Shown: positions 21,432-28,491, numbered from the stretch's first letter. The stretch is 34,935 bases of DNA from CAZVRZ01 sp964629965 (GCA_964629965.1 CAZVRZ010000049.1:1-34935), one strand, 5' to 3'. Notes: generated by a model not told the origin, from the letters alone. A program made the numbers and translations.

Positions 21432-23669
21432 TCAACGCATGGTCAGGGGAAGATAAACGCTTATTCCGGGCGTTAATGTCAAATGCAGATCGGTCACTGC
21501 GGGCGGCACACCCACCACCGGGCTTACCCGAGGCGCATACCCGCTGGCTTGCACCTCCACATACCAGCAGCCCTCCGAGACATCCCAACCGTAGTAGCCT
21601 AAAGCATTCGTCTTTTGGTAAGCAGTCAGCGGCGCGATCAGCGTGACCTCTGCGTTGGCAATGATGCCCAAATCCGTAGGCGCCGGCTGACTCCAGGGAA
21701 CGCCCGCAGCCTTCGAATTGTTGGATTCACACGTATCGGGGCGGGTATCGGTCGGGCCGCTGCGCACTATCCAATCGGGCACATAAAAGAGCTTCACCGT
21801 GGCCCCCACCACCGGCTCTCCGCTGCTGGCATCGGTGATGATGCCGCTGGGGTCATGCAGGGTCAGGTAGCTGATGGTTTTATCACTTGGCTCGCTATTG
21901 CAGGTATAAGCGCTGGTAATTTCTGCACTCCCGGTAACATCAGCAGCCGGGATGACGCCTCGATATTCATCATTGCCCAGTGAACTCATGGGATAAGCCG
22001 TACCAGGAGGAGTAAGGATCAGGTTTACATCCACCGGAACAACGCTGCCGGTGCAAGTGATGGTCAGGGTGATTTGAACATCGGTGGCCTGCCCCCTGAA
22101 CACGTTGGTATTGGCGCTGCCATCTGGGTTGTATGTAACGCTGCCCATCTTGGCCTCTACCAAGGCAACAGGTGGTTGCGGATTTACCAACGTGGCATTG
22201 ATCCCTGCTCGGGTATTACCCAGCGTGGTGGTCACCGCGGCTGCCTGTGAGATGGCAGGCGTGTTGTCATAGTATTGAGGAGCATATTGCTGGGTTGGAT
22301 CTACGAAATGCACGCCGTATTCAACCCCCTCTCCCAACTCATCGAACTGGTAGCTGCCGTCTGGATTGGTGAGAGTGTTTGCCAGAGGCAGCCATTCTTT
22401 ATCCCAGGGGTGCCAGGGATTTCCTAAAAGCCGGTATAAGAACACCCGGATGCCGGGTGCTGGAGCCAGGTCAGGACGGCTGACCTGGCCGCTGATTTTA
22501 CCCGTTTCCTGGGCACAGACCAGGCCGGTACCCTGGACATAAACCACGTTTTTATACCAGTCGGCCACCGAGCCAGCGCTTGGCACACACCATTGGGTTT
22601 TATAAAAGGTAAAAGTATCCAGCTTGGTTAAACCGGCGAGAAAGTTGGGCAGCGCGCCGCCCAAGGGGTTATTGTTCACGCGAAGCTCATATAGATTAGC
22701 CAGGCTGCTGATATCTGGCAGGTTGGCCAATTGATTGCGGGCCAGGTACAGGGTTTGCAGCCCGCTCAGCTTGTTAATATCCGGCGGCAGGCGGGTCAAT
22801 TGGTTCCTGTTTAGACCCAATGATTGCAGGGCGTTCAGATTACCAATCTCCTGTGGCAGGTTGGACAACAAGTTATTGTCCAGGTTTAACCAGTAAAGAT
22901 TGCTCAGCCCGCCAATTTCTGATGGAAGCGAAGCCAGTTGATTACCGTCTAGCCAAAGCACTCTTAAGGTCTGGAGGTTGCCAATTTGGGGCGGCAGGCT
23001 GGTCAACTTGTTACCGGAAAGATATAACTCCTGTAAAGCGCTCAAGCTGCCGATTTCTGAGGGGAGCCCGGCCAGTTGATTCGAGTACGAAAAGAGCGTT
23101 CTTAATGCCTGGAGACCACCGATTTGGGGTGGCAAGCTGGTCAACTTGTTATTATCGATGACGAGACTCTGTAAAGCACTCAGGCTGCCGATTTCTGGGG
23201 GAAGCACAGACAGTTGATTGCCAGATATGTCAAAGCTTTCTAAGGCAATGAGGTTACCAATCTGCGGCGGCAGGCTGGTCAACTTGTTTCGGCTGAGCCA
23301 ACACTTCTTCAGGTTGCTCAACTGAGCTATTTCTGCTGGAACAGCACCAGTTAAATTGTTTGCATAGATTTCTAAACCTTCAACATGGCCCCCCGAGCAC
23401 TGGACACCAAACCAGGTGCAAGGGGTGTTGGTGGTGAGCCAGTCAGTCTTTGAAGTCCACTGCTCGCCGCCAGTTGCATTGTACAAGGCTACCAGGGCTT
23501 CACATTCAGCCTGAGGAATTTCACTGACAGTGGCACAGTCATAGGCGGGCTGGGCCCGAACGATGAATGTTTGCTCTGCCTGCAGCAAAGCAATCACGAG
23601 AATGCTCGCCAGCAAGCCAGCGATCAGTAAGTCGGTAGAAAGAAGAGAGCGTTTGGATGTGATTTTCAT
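21432..23669 (-). CDS. Secreted leucine-rich-repeat protein with carboxypeptidase-regulatory-like domains
   Basis: A 745-aa protein from ATG 23669, chosen because MKITSKRSLLSTDLLIAGLL begins a signal peptide there; ATG 23702 is in frame with GGAG upstream and remains possible. A plant-type LRR cap follows (ECEALVALYNATGGEQWTSKTDW... CTWFGVQCSGGHV) and then about 12 leucine-rich repeats of 23 residues (about 90-390) with the consensus NxLxSLPxxIGxLxxLxxL. They fall into two alternating types, NKLTSLPPQIG and NQLxxLPSEIG, so a 46-residue pair has been duplicated. Two or three beta-rich domains follow, with features of carboxypeptidase-regulatory/Cna-B folds (GSYQFDELGEGVEYGVHF; ASSGEPVVGATVKLFYV). 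The protein ends ISVYLPLTMR, the LPL-type tail. Probably a surface adhesin or interaction protein. Confidence 0.9.
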   Translation of the reverse strand: MKITSKRSLLSTDLLIAGLLASILVIALLQAEQTFIVRAQPAYDCATVSEIPQAECEALVALYNATGGEQWTSKTDWLTTNTPCTWFGVQCSGGHVEGLEIYANNLTGAVPAEIAQLSNLKKCWLSRNKLTSLPPQIGNLIALESFDISGNQLSVLPPEIGSLSALQSLVIDNNKLTSLPPQIGGLQALRTLFSYSNQLAGLPSEIGSLSALQELYLSGNKLTSLPPQIGNLQTLRVLWLDGNQLASLPSEIGGLSNLYWLNLDNNLLSNLPQEIGNLNALQSLGLNRNQLTRLPPDINKLSGLQTLYLARNQLANLPDISSLANLYELRVNNNPLGGALPNFLAGLTKLDTFTFYKTQWCVPSAGSVADWYKNVVYVQGTGLVCAQETGKISGQVSRPDLAPAPGIRVFLYRLLGNPWHPWDKEWLPLANTLTNPDGSYQFDELGEGVEYGVHFVDPTQQYAPQYYDNTPAISQAAAVTTTLGNTRAGINATLVNPQPPVALVEAKMGSVTYNPDGSANTNVFRGQATDVQITLTITCTGSVVPVDVNLILTPPGTAYPMSSLGNDEYRGVIPAADVTGSAEITSAYTCNSEPSDKTISYLTLHDPSGIITDASSGEPVVGATVKLFYVPDWIVRSGPTDTRPDTCESNNSKAAGVPWSQPAPTDLGIIANAEVTLIAPLTAYQKTNALGYYGWDVSEGCWYVEVQASGYAPRVSPVVGVPPAVTDLHLTLTPGISVYLPLTMR

Positions 23670-23736
23670 AAAATATTTATACCATATTTCAAGAGAAGCC
23701 ATGATCTGAATTTCTCCGTCTCGCCCTATGGGCTTC

Positions 23737-23766
23737 CCCCCCATTTTCACCGGTGAAAATGGGGGG
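23737..23766. repeat. Perfect 30-bp palindrome
   Basis: The left half is CCCCCCATTTTCACC (23737-23751); the right half is its exact reverse complement (23752-23766), with no spacer. It sits between the LRR gene and the 104-aa gene, both on the minus strand. It could serve as terminator or as an operator with a cruciform-like form; no T-run lies at either side. Confidence 0.55.
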
Positions 23767-23810
23767 ACTGAGGGGGGCGTGTGGTTCGTGGTGACGGTTG
23801 ATCCAGCCTC

Positions 23811-23837
23811 GAATCCCCCCTAGGTCAGGAGGGATTC
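23811..23837 (-). terminator. Hairpin after the 104-aa gene
   Basis: GAATCCCCCCT (23811-23821), a 5-base loop and AGGAGGGATTC (23827-23837) form an 11-bp stem with one mismatch, beginning 11 bases after the stop codon at 23848. No T-run follows, so the terminator role is only likely. Confidence 0.4.
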
Positions 23838-23847
23838 TGTCCTGCCG

Positions 23848-24162
23848 TCATTCCAGCCCCAGGTTGCCGAAGCCCACCGACATATCGCTATCGACATCAC
23901 CCCCATTCTTAGGCCACCAGCGGGTAGTCAGCTCGTCTTCCACCAGCTCGCGGAGCTCCTTCTCCATGCCCAGGTTGGCCCCGGCGATCATATTGAGCGC
24001 CTCGTGGGCATGGATGAAGCTGCCATACTCGGCGATGATCTCCTCGGCCAGGTAGATGGTCAGCACCAGCGGCTCCTCGTCCAGCACCATGGCCAGCAGA
24101 GAGAAGTACTTGATCCATTTTTCGATCACAGGTTCAGTCGTGGGGTTTTCTTTTTCGTTCAT
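23848..24162 (-). CDS. Small acidic helical protein of unknown function
   Basis: A 104-aa protein. AAGGAG lies seven bases before the ATG. It is acidic, with helical runs such as WIKYFSLLAMVLDEEPLVLTIYLAEEIIAEYG and a predicted loop (KNGGDVDSDMSVGFGNLGLE) at the C-terminus. It has no signal peptide or cysteines. The gene lies between REP-like repeats upstream (24275-24330) and hairpins downstream. No family is recognised. Confidence 0.68.
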   Translation of the reverse strand: MNEKENPTTEPVIEKWIKYFSLLAMVLDEEPLVLTIYLAEEIIAEYGSFIHAHEALNMIAGANLGMEKELRELVEDELTTRWWPKNGGDVDSDMSVGFGNLGLE

Positions 24163-24274
24163 CTTCGGCTCCTTTTTCCGATCCAGGCAGCGTATGACCG
24201 GCGCACCACGGTGGGCGCCTTCTCAAAATAACGCGGCTGTCAACGGAAACGGGATTCCCCGGAGCCTGACATAT

Positions 24275-24330
24275 CGTACGGGCGGGACTTGTACGGGCGG
24301 GTCTCGTACGGGCGGGTCTGAGACCCGCCC
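24275..24330. repeat. REP-like block: three tandem 15-bp units ending in a palindrome
   Basis: CGTACGGGCGGGACT (24275-24289), TGTACGGGCGGGTCT (24290-24304) and CGTACGGGCGGGTCT (24305-24319) are head-to-tail copies. The last forms GGGCGGGTCT-G-AGACCCGCCC (24310-24330), a perfect inverted repeat around one base. It lies 130 bp before the RAYT gene. The same GGTCTGAGACCCGCCC motif is found near 29444-29459. This fits REP elements mobilised by RAYT proteins. Confidence 0.7.
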
Positions 24331-24387
24331 CCACCCCCAACGCCCCGATTATACCCCCCCATGGGCCGCATGGCAACCCGTCCCGTT

Positions 24388-24428
24388 GAGACGCAAAATG
24401 TTGCGTCTCTACAAATATCCCGTATAAT
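24388..24428 (+). promoter_or_regulatory. RAYT promoter overlapping a REP-like hairpin
   Basis: GAGACGCAA (24388-24396), a 4-base loop and TTGCGTCTC (24401-24409) form a perfect 9-bp stem. TTGCGT (24401-24406) within the right arm is also a good -35 box, 16 bp before TATAAT (24423-24428). The ATG is at 24461. This palindrome type is one I associate with REP elements near RAYT genes. The overlap would allow the transposase to bind and repress its own promoter; that is inference. Confidence 0.6.
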
Positions 24429-24460
24429 AAACGAAACCTCACCCCCAGCGCAACCTAACC

Positions 24461-25076
24461 ATGCCCTACTACGACCCCGAAAAACACCACCGTCGATCCA
24501 TCCGTCTGAAAGGATATGATTACACCCAGGCCGGGGCCTATTTTGTGACCCTGGTAACCTGGCGGCGCGACGAGATTTTTGGCAGGGTGGCGGCGGGCAG
24601 CGTGCAATTATCCCCATTGGGACAGATTGTGCAAGATGAATGGCAGCGATCCATCGGCATCCGCAAAGAAATCATATTGCACCATGATGAATTCATCATC
24701 ATGCCCAACCATATGCACGCCATCGTCCGGATCATACCCACGGTAGCGGGCNNNNNNNNNNCCTGAAAATGGCGATGGCGTCGAAGAGGGCGCACGCCCT
24801 ATCCAAGAAGAAGAGGGCGCACGCCGTGCGCCCCAACAGATCATACCCAAATCATTGGGCGCATTTATTGCCGGGTTCAAATCATCCGTCACGAGCCGCG
24901 CCCGGCGCGAATTGGATTTAACCGCCGTCTGGCAGCGCAATTATTATGACCATATTATTCGCAACGAGAATGAATTCCGGGCCATCTGGAATTATATCGA
25001 CGCCAACCCCCGGAAATGGGAAGCAGACCAGTTCCATCCCGCTGCCCCGCCGAACCGTTTCAACCAGGAAAATTAA
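24461..25076 (+). CDS. REP-associated tyrosine transposase (RAYT), with an internal assembly gap
   Basis: The first part (24461-24751) reads YDPEKHHRRSIRLKGYDYTQAGAYFVTLVTWRRDEIF... and MPNHMHAIVRI; the HMH at residues 84-86 is the HUH metal-binding motif of the TnpA_REP/Y1 transposases. After the gap (from 24762) the frame continues PENGDGVEEGARPIQEEEGARRAPQQ and then KSLGAFIAGFKSSVTSRAR, with WQRNYYDHIIRNENEF, the segment holding the catalytic tyrosine. The N run starts and ends on codon boundaries of the two frames, so the gene is intact if the missing length is a multiple of three. RAYTs cut and move REP palindromes. The stop is directly adjacent to the next start codon (25077), suggesting it inserted just ahead of that gene or shares its transcript. 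Confidence 0.85.
24752..24761. other. Assembly gap (10 Ns)
   Basis: Ten Ns inside the RAYT gene, in the region that holds REP-type repeats. Repeats probably stopped the assembler here. Confidence 0.98.
24783..24833 (+). repeat. REP palindrome and 27-bp duplication inside the RAYT coding region
   Basis: GAAGAGGGCGCACGCC occurs at 24783-24798 and at 24810-24825, a perfect 16-bp repeat with a 27-bp period (nine codons, in frame). The second copy continues into GTGCGCCC, so GGGCGCAC (24815-24822), a 3-base loop and GTGCGCCC (24826-24833) form a perfect 8-bp stem. It is translated as EEGARPIQE/EEGARRAPQ, a low-complexity insert before the conserved KSLGAFIAGFKS. Confidence 0.65.
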
Positions 25077-25919
25077 ATGAGCAAACAACCTTATCACGAT
25101 CCTATCTACCAATTGCTAACCATCGGGGAGCCAGAAGATCCCTGGCCGGATTACGTGGGGCAATACGGGCTGTCGCCGGCAGATATCCCCGAGCTGATCT
25201 GCCTGGTCAGCGATCGCGACCTGCGCTGGGAAGATGCTCCCGAAGAACTCGAGGCAGTAACCGAGTCAACGGTATATTACGCCCAAATCCATGCCTGGCG
25301 GGCGTTAGCCCAGCTCCAGGCCGTGGAGGCCATTCCAGCTTTGCTCGACCTGCTGGAACAGGTCGAAGTGATGGATGATGACTGGTTGGGCCAAGAGGCG
25401 CCCGATGTGTTCGCCACCCTCGGCCCGGCGGCGATTGAGCCGCTCAGCGCTTACCTGGCCGATCAGGGCCATTCGGTCTACGAGCGCATCACAGCCGGAG
25501 AAAGCCTGGAAATGATGGCAAAGCGCCGCCCCGAAACGCGCCAGGAATGCATCCAGGGGATCGCTGCCGCTTTGAAAGATTATCAGCAAAACGATGAGAC
25601 CGTGAATGGGTTCATCATCGCCAACCTGGTGACGCTGGAAGCGGTTGAGCACATTGCCCTGATCGAGCAGGCATATGCAGCCGACCGGGTGGACGATACG
25701 ATCATAGGCGATTATGAGGATGTCCAGGTGGCGATGGGCTTGCTGTCCGAACGCCAAACGCCCGCTCGCCGCCCCCCCTTCGAACCCTTGCTGTCACCGG
25801 TAAGTAGGGGAAGAGCACCTCAACCGGCGCCGAAACCTCGCCGCGCGGCAGAGAAGAAAGAAAAGACCCGGCGAAAACAGTCCAAGCAGTCGCGCAAGAA
25901 AAATCGAAAGAAGAAATAA
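25077..25919 (+). CDS. HEAT-like repeat protein with Lys-rich C-terminal tail
   Basis: A 280-aa protein. It opens YHDPIYQLLTIGEPEDPWPDY and has a helical repeat body (HAWRALAQLQAVEAIPALLDLLEQ, LGPAAIEPLSAYLADQ, TAGESLEMMAKRRPETRQECI). This resembles the DUF1186/SEC-C-associated HEAT-like family that I recall from other bacteria, though the final SEC-C zinc motif is not seen. The last 45 residues are Arg/Lys-rich (KKEKTRRKQSKQSRKKNRKKK), perhaps a nucleic-acid-binding tail. The ATG directly follows the RAYT stop codon, and the ribosome site (AGGA) lies in the end of the RAYT gene. No catalytic residues are seen. Confidence 0.8.
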   Translation: MSKQPYHDPIYQLLTIGEPEDPWPDYVGQYGLSPADIPELICLVSDRDLRWEDAPEELEAVTESTVYYAQIHAWRALAQLQAVEAIPALLDLLEQVEVMDDDWLGQEAPDVFATLGPAAIEPLSAYLADQGHSVYERITAGESLEMMAKRRPETRQECIQGIAAALKDYQQNDETVNGFIIANLVTLEAVEHIALIEQAYAADRVDDTIIGDYEDVQVAMGLLSERQTPARRPPFEPLLSPVSRGRAPQPAPKPRRAAEKKEKTRRKQSKQSRKKNRKKK

Positions 25920-25944
25920 AGGCTAACGCCAACCTGTTCGCCTT

Positions 25945-26889
25945 CTACCCTCCGATTTCTGCCAACAAATCCTTTACATCCCGCCTCATCCAGCCTTCAA
26001 GGCGCGGAACTCTCCACGATTCCGCCTGGCCGGCGCTCCAGATGAGCTGCTGCAGTTCATGTTCAATTTGATAGATGGTCAAGCGCCGGGCAAGAGCGGG
26101 AACCCGGGTGCATTGGGGCGCAGCCGCCCACAAAGCCCGCAGAATCGTTCTCAGATCCTGGCCGGGTTTGGGTGGATATAGGCACCAGTGGATGAAATGG
26201 CACAACTCGAAATCCGCTTCACCGTACTGCGAACATTCCCAATCGATCACCCCCGAAAATTTCCCCCGATCGAGCAGGATATTCCTGGGATGTAGATCGT
26301 TGTGCAAAAGTTTCGGCCCAGATTGAAAATCCAACGCCGCCCCGCAGGCCTGCAGGAACCGGAATGCCCGGTCGAAAACATGGCGGCTGCCCGGCTGCAG
26401 GGGCAATTTCTCGCAACCCTGCCGGAGCAGCTCCCAATATTCCTGATGGCCGGCGCGCCAGGTTCCGCAGAAGCCCGCAAGCGCCGGCACATATACGCCA
26501 ATGGCATACTGCGTACCGCCCATACCCTGCAGGCGATCCAAAAACCCTGCCAGGTCCTCGCCAAGCTGCTTTTGCTGCGCCGGCGTGGTCTCTGGAAAGG
26601 CGCTTTCGAGATCGGCGCCCGGCAGCATCGTCAGGAGGGTATAGTAAAGGGGCCCGGCTGCGCGCTCGAGTGTGCCGGTGTGGACCATCTTCGGCACGTG
26701 ATCGAGGCCGGCCACCCGTCTGAACTTCTCTTGTTCCAGCGCCATGGATCTTTTTGAGACGCGCAAGAGCAGTTCGTGGTTGATGAAAAATATCTTTTTA
26801 CCAAAGCTGCCGGTGGTGGATCTTAAATCATTGATTACGATCTGGTGCCCGGCGCAAATTTGGTGGACTGCGAGGTGATCGATTTCCAT
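25945..26889 (-). CDS. APH-type phosphotransferase-like protein
   Basis: A 314-aa protein from ATG 26889. Upstream in-frame starts would overlap the VapC gene, so they are rejected. The kinase core is clear: LLHNDLHPRN (His196, Asp198, Asn203) and VIDWECSQYG (Asp216). The central part (LYYTLLTMLPGADLESAFPE) has the hinge typical of APH/choline kinases. It could phosphorylate antibiotics, sugars or other small molecules; the motif alone does not tell. It lies eight bases after the VapC stop codon, without a strong Shine-Dalgarno, so it is probably the third gene of that transcript. Similarity to the kinase at 18053-19072 is limited to the fold. Confidence 0.87.
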   Translation of the reverse strand: MEIDHLAVHQICAGHQIVINDLRSTTGSFGKKIFFINHELLLRVSKRSMALEQEKFRRVAGLDHVPKMVHTGTLERAAGPLYYTLLTMLPGADLESAFPETTPAQQKQLGEDLAGFLDRLQGMGGTQYAIGVYVPALAGFCGTWRAGHQEYWELLRQGCEKLPLQPGSRHVFDRAFRFLQACGAALDFQSGPKLLHNDLHPRNILLDRGKFSGVIDWECSQYGEADFELCHFIHWCLYPPKPGQDLRTILRALWAAAPQCTRVPALARRLTIYQIEHELQQLIWSAGQAESWRVPRLEGWMRRDVKDLLAEIGG

Positions 26890-26897
26890 ACGCACGT

Positions 26898-27317
26898 TTA
26901 CTGCCACGGATTGATCACCTGCACTCCACTGGGCAGAAAATCGGCAACGTTGCGGGTGGCCACGATCAAGTTGTTTTGCAGGGCACTGGCAGTGATGAGC
27001 GAATCCATAACCCTCATCGGCTGGCCGGCAGTTTCCAAACGTGCGGTCAGTGAACCCCACATAAACATAGTGGGGGCGTCAATGACGATCATGCGCGCTG
27101 CGAACCTTGGGAGAAACTCGTTATTCATCCAAACCAGCAGTTCAGTTTTACGATGAGAATCAGGCAGGCGCTCAATGCCGCGTTGAATTTCGCCCACCGA
27201 TATCACGCTGATGAACAATTGTTCTTCATCAACCGCATCGATCCAATCAATCACGTTCTGATTTGGCTGGCGGCGGGTAAATTCTGAAAGAACGCATGTA
27301 TCTAGCAGATAGTTCAT
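26898..27317 (-). CDS. vapC: VapC-type PIN-domain toxin (ribonuclease)
   Basis: A 139-aa protein. The acidic residues of PIN nucleases are in place: Asp6 (NYLLDTCVLSEF), Glu43 (VGEIQRGI), Asp105 (MDSLITA) and Asp126 in ATRNVADF. Such toxins cut tRNA or rRNA when free of antitoxin. It overlaps the antitoxin gene by four bases (ATGA), so translation is coupled. The length is normal for VapC. The gene symbol is by family; the specific target is unknown. Confidence 0.9.
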   Translation of the reverse strand: MNYLLDTCVLSEFTRRQPNQNVIDWIDAVDEEQLFISVISVGEIQRGIERLPDSHRKTELLVWMNNEFLPRFAARMIVIDAPTMFMWGSLTARLETAGQPMRVMDSLITASALQNNLIVATRNVADFLPSGVQVINPWQ

Positions 27318-27571
27318 GGTTCAATCTCGATGCTGCGCGGTTTGCTCTGGTCACGCTCAATGGCGAGACCGGATCCTGGCAGGGGAGATGCCAGTAGAAA
27401 CTGCGCCAGGCTGCCGGTTTGCTTGGTTAAGCGTTGGTACTCGTCAAATGACACAATGACCACGGTATTTTTTCCGCGTCGTGTGACGATCTGAATGCCA
27501 TTCGCCAGGGCCTGCTCAATCACTTCACTGAGCTTGCTTTTCGCCTCTTGAAGCTGCCAAACATTATTCAT
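27314..27571 (-). CDS. Phd/YefM-family antitoxin
   Basis: An 85-aa protein. ATG 27571 with AAGGAG seven bases upstream is chosen over an earlier frame start at 27619. The N-terminal half (VWQLQEAKSKLSEVIEQALANGIQIVTRRGKNTVVIVSFDEYQRL) is a classic Phd/YefM DNA-binding fold. The C-terminal part (LPGSGLAIERDQSKPRSIEIEP) would wrap the toxin. It should repress its own promoter and neutralise the PIN toxin that follows. Phd-type antitoxins paired with VapC toxins are well known. Confidence 0.9.
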   Translation of the reverse strand: MNNVWQLQEAKSKLSEVIEQALANGIQIVTRRGKNTVVIVSFDEYQRLTKQTGSLAQFLLASPLPGSGLAIERDQSKPRSIEIEP

Positions 27572-27588
27572 CTCGTACTCCTTTCGGA

Positions 27589-27639
27589 CTAGTCTGACTA
27601 GACTAATAAAGTTATACAATCCAAGGAGTTAAAAGTCAA
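27589..27639 (-). promoter_or_regulatory. Toxin-antitoxin promoter and operator
   Basis: On the minus strand TTGACT (27634-27639) and TATAAC (27611-27616) are 17 bp apart, a strong sigma-70-type promoter. The expected start of transcription falls near 27604. CTAGTCTGACTAG (27589-27601) is a perfect 13-bp palindrome around one T, just downstream of the start site, and GACTAG is repeated with a 9-bp period (27587-27592, 27596-27601). This is a suitable binding site for the antitoxin-toxin complex. Confidence 0.65.
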
Positions 27640-27656
27640 GTCTGCTCTTAAAATAA

Positions 27657-27788
27657 TCTGCAGAGAAAAAGATCGATACCCGCCGGGTACTCATTTTCAT
27701 CGCTTTCGCCTTTGGGATTGCCTGGCTGGCAAAGGGCGGGCGGCAACTCCACCCTGCTGTCCCGCCGAACCGATTCAACCGGGGATAA
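27657..27788 (+). pseudogene. Scar: start of a CPBP-type membrane protease joined to a RAYT C-terminal tail
   Basis: An open stretch without a start codon reads SAEKKIDTRRVLIFIAFAFGIAWLAKGG and runs directly into RQLHPAVPPNRFNRG and a stop. The first part matches the first transmembrane segment of CPBP (Abi-type) intramembrane proteases as I remember them. The second matches the end of the RAYT protein at 25076, QFHPAAPPNRFNQEN, both in protein and in DNA (CCGCCGAACCG shared). So a RAYT tail is left behind in a truncated CPBP gene. The remaining bases (27620-27656, 27789-27837) show no clear signal. Confidence 0.5.
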
Positions 27789-27837
27789 ACCTCATGAAAA
27801 CTGCTCGTCCGGCGCCAGGTGCTTCACGGGCAGCTCG

Positions 27838-28020
27838 TCAAGCCTGATCGGATCGTTCCTGGTGTTCATCGTCTTTTTCACCCGCCTGGCCTTCTGGTTT
27901 CTCTTGGGATTGCGCGGCTTCCTTCTGCTTCTGCTGCACCCACTCCCAGAGCAGTTTTTTGGCCTCTTCCTTGGTGATATCCTTCGGTAAGATCACTCGT
28001 TCAGGTTTTTTGTCTGGCAT
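27838..28020 (-). CDS. Small charged protein
   Basis: A 60-aa protein starting MPDKKPERVILPKDITKEEAKK, with AAAGGAGG about six bases before the ATG (28020); an earlier start at 28083 is rejected for lack of such a site and for overlapping the upstream gene. It is highly charged (Lys, Glu, Gln) and without a hydrophobic segment. It follows the 141-aa gene by 10 bases, so both are probably one transcript. Function unknown. Confidence 0.65.
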   Translation of the reverse strand: MPDKKPERVILPKDITKEEAKKLLWEWVQQKQKEAAQSQEKPEGQAGEKDDEHQERSDQA

Positions 28021-28030
28021 AAAACCTCCT

Positions 28031-28456
28031 TTATTCATCCATTTTGGAGTTGGTTTTCTCCTGGCGTTTTCTTTTCCGCTCACGGGCCCACTCCGATTCG
28101 CGGAACAGGCCGATATCGGCGTTGTCGCTTTCGAGCGCTTCGATACCCCAAAACGCCAGGTCGCTGGCCCCTTCGTACTCCGTCGAGCCGGATGGCACCA
28201 GCACGAGCGTGCCCAGCCGCCGGTTCTCTAATTCCGCAGCGGCCTCAGTGAGCGCCTGGAGCAGCCCGGCGTGCCCGGCCAACTTCTCGAGCAGCGCCTG
28301 CAGCGTGCGCTCCTGGCCGGCCTCAACCTGCAGCATGGCCGGGAGCAGCACCTTGTGGCGCTCCGCCAGCCTCTCGACGTTCGCTATCTGGTACTGCTGA
28401 TAGGCCCGGGTGTTGACCAGCTTGGCGCAATATTGGCTCCATTCGCTTGCTTTCAT
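28031..28456 (-). CDS. Helical protein of unknown function
   Basis: A 141-aa protein from ATG 28456, which has GAGGAGG six bases upstream (the in-frame ATG at 28462 is too close to it). It starts MKASEWSQYCAKLVNTRAYQQYQ and is helical throughout, with a run of leucine-rich heptads (LLPAMLQVEAGQERTLQALLEKLAGHAGLLQALTEAAAEL) suggesting a coiled coil. The C-terminus is charged (WARERKRKRQEKTNSKMDE). It has no signal or transmembrane segment. Divergent from the metallopeptidase gene; unknown role. Confidence 0.72.
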   Translation of the reverse strand: MKASEWSQYCAKLVNTRAYQQYQIANVERLAERHKVLLPAMLQVEAGQERTLQALLEKLAGHAGLLQALTEAAAELENRRLGTLVLVPSGSTEYEGASDLAFWGIEALESDNADIGLFRESEWARERKRKRQEKTNSKMDE

Positions 28457-28482
28457 ATCCATCCTCCTCTCCGTTCAACTTG

Positions 28483-28491
28483 ATAATACCA
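28483..28491 (-). promoter_or_regulatory. Extended -10 element (TGGTATTAT)
   Basis: On the minus strand TGG precedes TATTAT, an extended -10 pattern, 27 bases before the ATG at 28456. No good -35 is seen. Confidence 0.35.

Noticed and set aside
22640..23400. CRISPR-like array suspected from regular repeats
   Set aside because: Repeats are in frame, 69 bp apart, and encode leucine-rich repeats; there are no unique spacers.
24275..24330. CRISPR array
   Set aside because: Units are head to tail with no spacers; they fit REP-like elements.
24461..25076. Frameshifted RAYT pseudogene
   Set aside because: The frame change coincides with a run of ten Ns, a placeholder. Both sides are flush with codon boundaries, so the gene may be intact.
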